From positions 10,218,068-10,282,067 of the forward strand of contig CM043865.1 in the NCBI GenBank assembly GCA_023846275.1: DNA of 64,000 bases, in the 5' to 3' direction. Each line of letters begins with the position of its first letter. The first letter of the stretch is position 1. Of the stretch, positions 61,195-64,000 are shown piece after piece. The notes below the pieces were generated by a model. It was not told the DNA's origin and searched no databases. It worked only from the letters and a program-made list of their open reading frames with translations. This DNA comes from Vanilla planifolia. Its lineage: Eukaryota; Streptophyta; Magnoliopsida; Asparagales; Orchidaceae. Position numbers and translations under genes: made by a program.

Positions 61195-61293
61195 ATGGGC
61201 ACGCCAGCGTTCCCCAACCTCGGAAAGCATTGCAGTGTCGAAGATTGCAAGCTAATCGACTTCCTGCCCTTTACCTGCGACCGTTGCGATGAA
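61195..61293 (+). CDS. AN1 zinc-finger stress-associated protein, first exon (partial)
   Basis: The 33-codon exon encodes [18 protein letters not shown] and on to [11 protein letters not shown], then a GTACGT donor at 61294 in phase 0. The start MGTP.FP.LGKHCS..CK.IDFLPF..D is characteristic of plant stress-associated proteins with AN1 fingers plus C2H2 fingers. Cys13, Cys18, Cys28 and Cys31 are the first four ligands of an AN1 zinc finger (C-x4-C-x9-C-x2-C). The next exon should supply the remaining Cys and His ligands. I did not find it in the 2.7 kb to the window edge, so it probably lies beyond. Family members help tolerate cold, drought and salt, some acting as E3 ubiquitin ligases or redox-sensitive regulators. 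The exon and its leader are GC-rich and undamaged. Function is inferred from family. Confidence 0.85.
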
Positions 61294-64000
61294 GTACGTT
61301 TCTTCCCTTTTTATGTTTCTTTTTATCATTGTTTTAGCAGAATAGATGCGACTTCTGCCTAGTTCTTCTAATGGAGATCTAGGAAGTATGGTTTCTGAAT
61401 TGTATGTATTAGATTAAAAGAGGAATATTTGCTTGTATAAATTTCTCGCCAGATTATCCTTAAGAAGCCATCTTGTTTGGGATCCTCATAAGAATTGCCG
61501 TTTCATCAAGTAGCATGCCCTTGGGTTGTGTTTTAATGGCGCTAAAGTTAGTATTTTGGCTAATATATAAAATTAGTCTCTTTGTTATGTATTTGCTCAA
61601 GCGCACCTTTTCCTGTTATAAGTGCTTAGTTTCTTTATTTTCCGAAGGATTGAGAACCGTTGGACATCGCATCATAATGTGATCAAAGCGTATCCTTAAA
61701 CAAGTCCATGCCACTGACAACCTTAACCTTCAGTTGCAATGTATATAATGTTATTGTTATGTTTTTCTTCTTTTGCTGAACTTTTTGCTGATATATTGAA
61801 GTATGAAACATTGGCTTGTTAACCAGCAATCAAAAGATCTAATAATCTAATGTCTAGCTAATCCAACATCCTGTTTATTTTTTTGCAAGACTGGAAACTT
61901 CAATTTTTAGCTATTAATCATTTATAAGTTTGTGCCACAACAATTTTCAGTCCTTTTCGTCATGATTATTTAGCATTTTGCAAGATCAAATCCAGTTTTT
62001 GCTTGTGTTCACTAAATCTTTTTAATTATCATGATACATTGTTTAAAATATGGGCTGCTATGTATTGTTTTTTTGCATCACTGTAATGAAAGCTATGGTG
62101 TATGCATAACTCTCTGTACTCAGTACAAGGTTTTGTTCTCTGTTGTCATCATGATTCGTACTTCACAATGAGGTACTTGCATTGATGTTCGCATAGAATG
62201 TTGGTTGAATGCAATATATGGATGCTCAATATGACATGTTTGGTGAAGGGCTTCTGCAGAACAAAGGTCGTTCCTTTTTCCTTCTTTCTAAATTAAGGGC
62301 TTATATGATAGGTTTGTGCTGCATTAATATGAAATGCTGTTCATAACAATGGCTATTTCTAATGTTCTATAAAAGTTCTTGAAATTTACCAATGATTCTA
62401 GAATGTCTTTATTACTTAGAAGCTGAACATGTAATTTTCTGATGGTTTCCCAGTTTAAGCTCACCTAAAATTGCTTCTTCTTGATTCATATTTGGTAGCA
62501 ACATGATATATACTTAAGCTACAACTCCCTGAAGGAACTATTTGCTAGACTATGTAGTATGGGATTGGATGCAATTTGGCATTGCTTTCAAATTATTGAT
62601 ACTTTTGAGTAATATAGTTGGATTAATATCTTAATGGCTGTGACTTATGGAGCATTTAAGTTATTTATCCACATCTTTGCCCACGTCCACATTCTTTCTT
62701 ACATTGCATGCCCAACAAATGGCCTCCCCCCACCCAACACCACTGCTCTTCATATGAAAACTCCACTTTCTTTCCTTGTTGATTAGTTTAGTTATCATAT
62801 TTTGAATTTTGTGCCTACATAAAAGCAACTAAAGCCATTTTAAAGGAAGTGATTTATCTAATCAACTTAATTGTTTTCTTGTATGTAAATTGTACCTAAA
62901 AGTGTGTTTTTTGTGTTCGTGTTATTAAGCCAACTCGATAAAAAAGATATGTCTAGAGATCATAACAATTAGTGTTGGAATTGATCATGGTTGCTGATCA
63001 ATACATTATTCAACTCAAATATTTTTCAAGAATTTCATTGTTGATGTCAAATTAAGGAAATGAAATAAGGACATAATAAATATGAGATAAAGGGTAAAGG
63101 AGAAAAAAACCCTTTAATGAATGAAAATATACATGTACACTCTCTCTAACAAGCACAATATTTAATTTCAACAAGACTTAAGAGTGTGTCTCAAATCTTA
63201 TAAAGGTAAAAAAATTCATTATATGCCACGCAGCTTTGGTATTTATGATATTTTGAAGATAACTGAAGTGTCGATAGTTGGAATAATGGCCAGAGTTGTT
63301 AGAAAGATCGACTTTTAGTTTTTTTAATGTTCTTTGTTTAAATGGATGGTGTTTTTCAAGCATCTAAGTGGGTTGGAGAATTGTTGAGAGTTGTTGACAT
63401 TCGGGCTTAGAGGCCTAGTGGGCAATACAAATGTTTGGTTGGGAAACTTCTAGTTTTGCTCAACATATTTGACTCTCAGTTGACACATGCCACCTATCAA
63501 GCTACTTGGGATGATCAAATGATCGAGATTGTGGTGGACAAAACTGTCATCTTCACTCAACAGGCAAATGCTAGAAATTTTGGAGCATTTCTTGTAGAAG
63601 ATCCATTGTTGAATCTATTTCATTTTTATTTCACATTTGGGTCAATGATCATTTATAATTAGCCTCATTTTGGCAAAACAATGAAGCCAATTAAAGTAGC
63701 AAGAGAAAAGCACCAAACACCTACAAGATGCATAGAGGTAGGGTTCCTTTTTGTTATTAGAAGATTTTTCTATCTCGGAGTCTAAAAGAGCTTATCACCA
63801 TGGTGACCTATGAGGTTCTCTTGTCATTGATGTGGGATAGGAAGTTTTTGAGGTTGGTCATGTAGTTTTTTTATATCGATGTGTTGGACTTAACTTTGTG
63901 CTTCACAGTTCACATTAATAAAGCAGTAGCTAGCACACAATCGTTATGCTAACATTGTGACATAATCATTGATGAAATTGACCTCTTCTATTACTCCCCC
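61294..64000 (+). other. First intron of the AN1 gene, running off the window
   Basis: T-rich intron sequence follows the GTACGT donor. From about 62970 the text changes: TGTTGGAATTGATCATGG at 62973 looks like an LTR start, and 63.1-63.9 kb has a more mixed composition, including a 75-codon frame at 63435-63662 with no known motif. An insertion of a retroelement into the intron is possible but unproven. Confidence 0.4.

Overview
The window is nuclear DNA from a flowering plant. It is strongly AT-rich, genes are sparse, coding sequence is broken by introns, retrotransposon remains are plentiful, and every recognisable protein belongs to a plant family. Coding exons are clearly more GC-rich than their surroundings, most of all at their 5' ends. 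That weakly favours a monocot, but I cannot name the species.

I support four genes and one pseudogene. (1) At 1492-2481 (+) an intronless gene encodes a 329-residue multi-pass membrane protein of a conserved plant family of unknown function. (2) At 16242-17910 (-) lies an apparently intact two-exon cytochrome P450 of the CYP81 type, 529 residues, with a 79-bp intron. (3) Two short exons at 31577-31675 and 44159-44254 (+) join in phase into a 64-residue single-pass membrane protein; the intron between them would be 12,483 bp and is packed with repeats. (4) At 61195-61293 (+) is the first exon of an AN1 zinc-finger stress-associated protein; its first intron runs past the right edge. (5) At 45929-46479 and 51079-51190 (+) are the two halves of a degenerate polygalacturonase (GH28) pseudogene, split by a full-length but dead Ty1/copia element (46483-51076, minus strand).

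The rest is largely repeat-derived. There are decayed Ty3/gypsy elements on the minus strand at about 27.1-29.4 kb and 37.8-39.9 kb (the latter inside the giant intron), and probably at 9.4-11.1 kb. Four copies of an unassigned dispersed repeat share an AGGGG..GTGAATTA head and, in the best copies, a GGTTCGACT-type box; they start near 4.3, 11.47, 33.39 and 54.1 kb, all on the plus strand. Local tandem duplications occur at 12.2, 12.6, 33.7, 40.1 and 43.3 kb, and an inverted repeat at 55.8-56.5 kb. The genes show no operon-like or pathway relationship.

I found no CRISPR array, no rRNA or tRNA gene that I could support, and no novel multi-gene system. The most unusual items are the 12.5-kb intron in a 64-codon gene, the copia insertion that splits a polygalacturonase reading frame exactly, the dispersed repeat family, and the G-to-A style decay that has changed catalytic aspartates in two independent gypsy reverse transcriptases.
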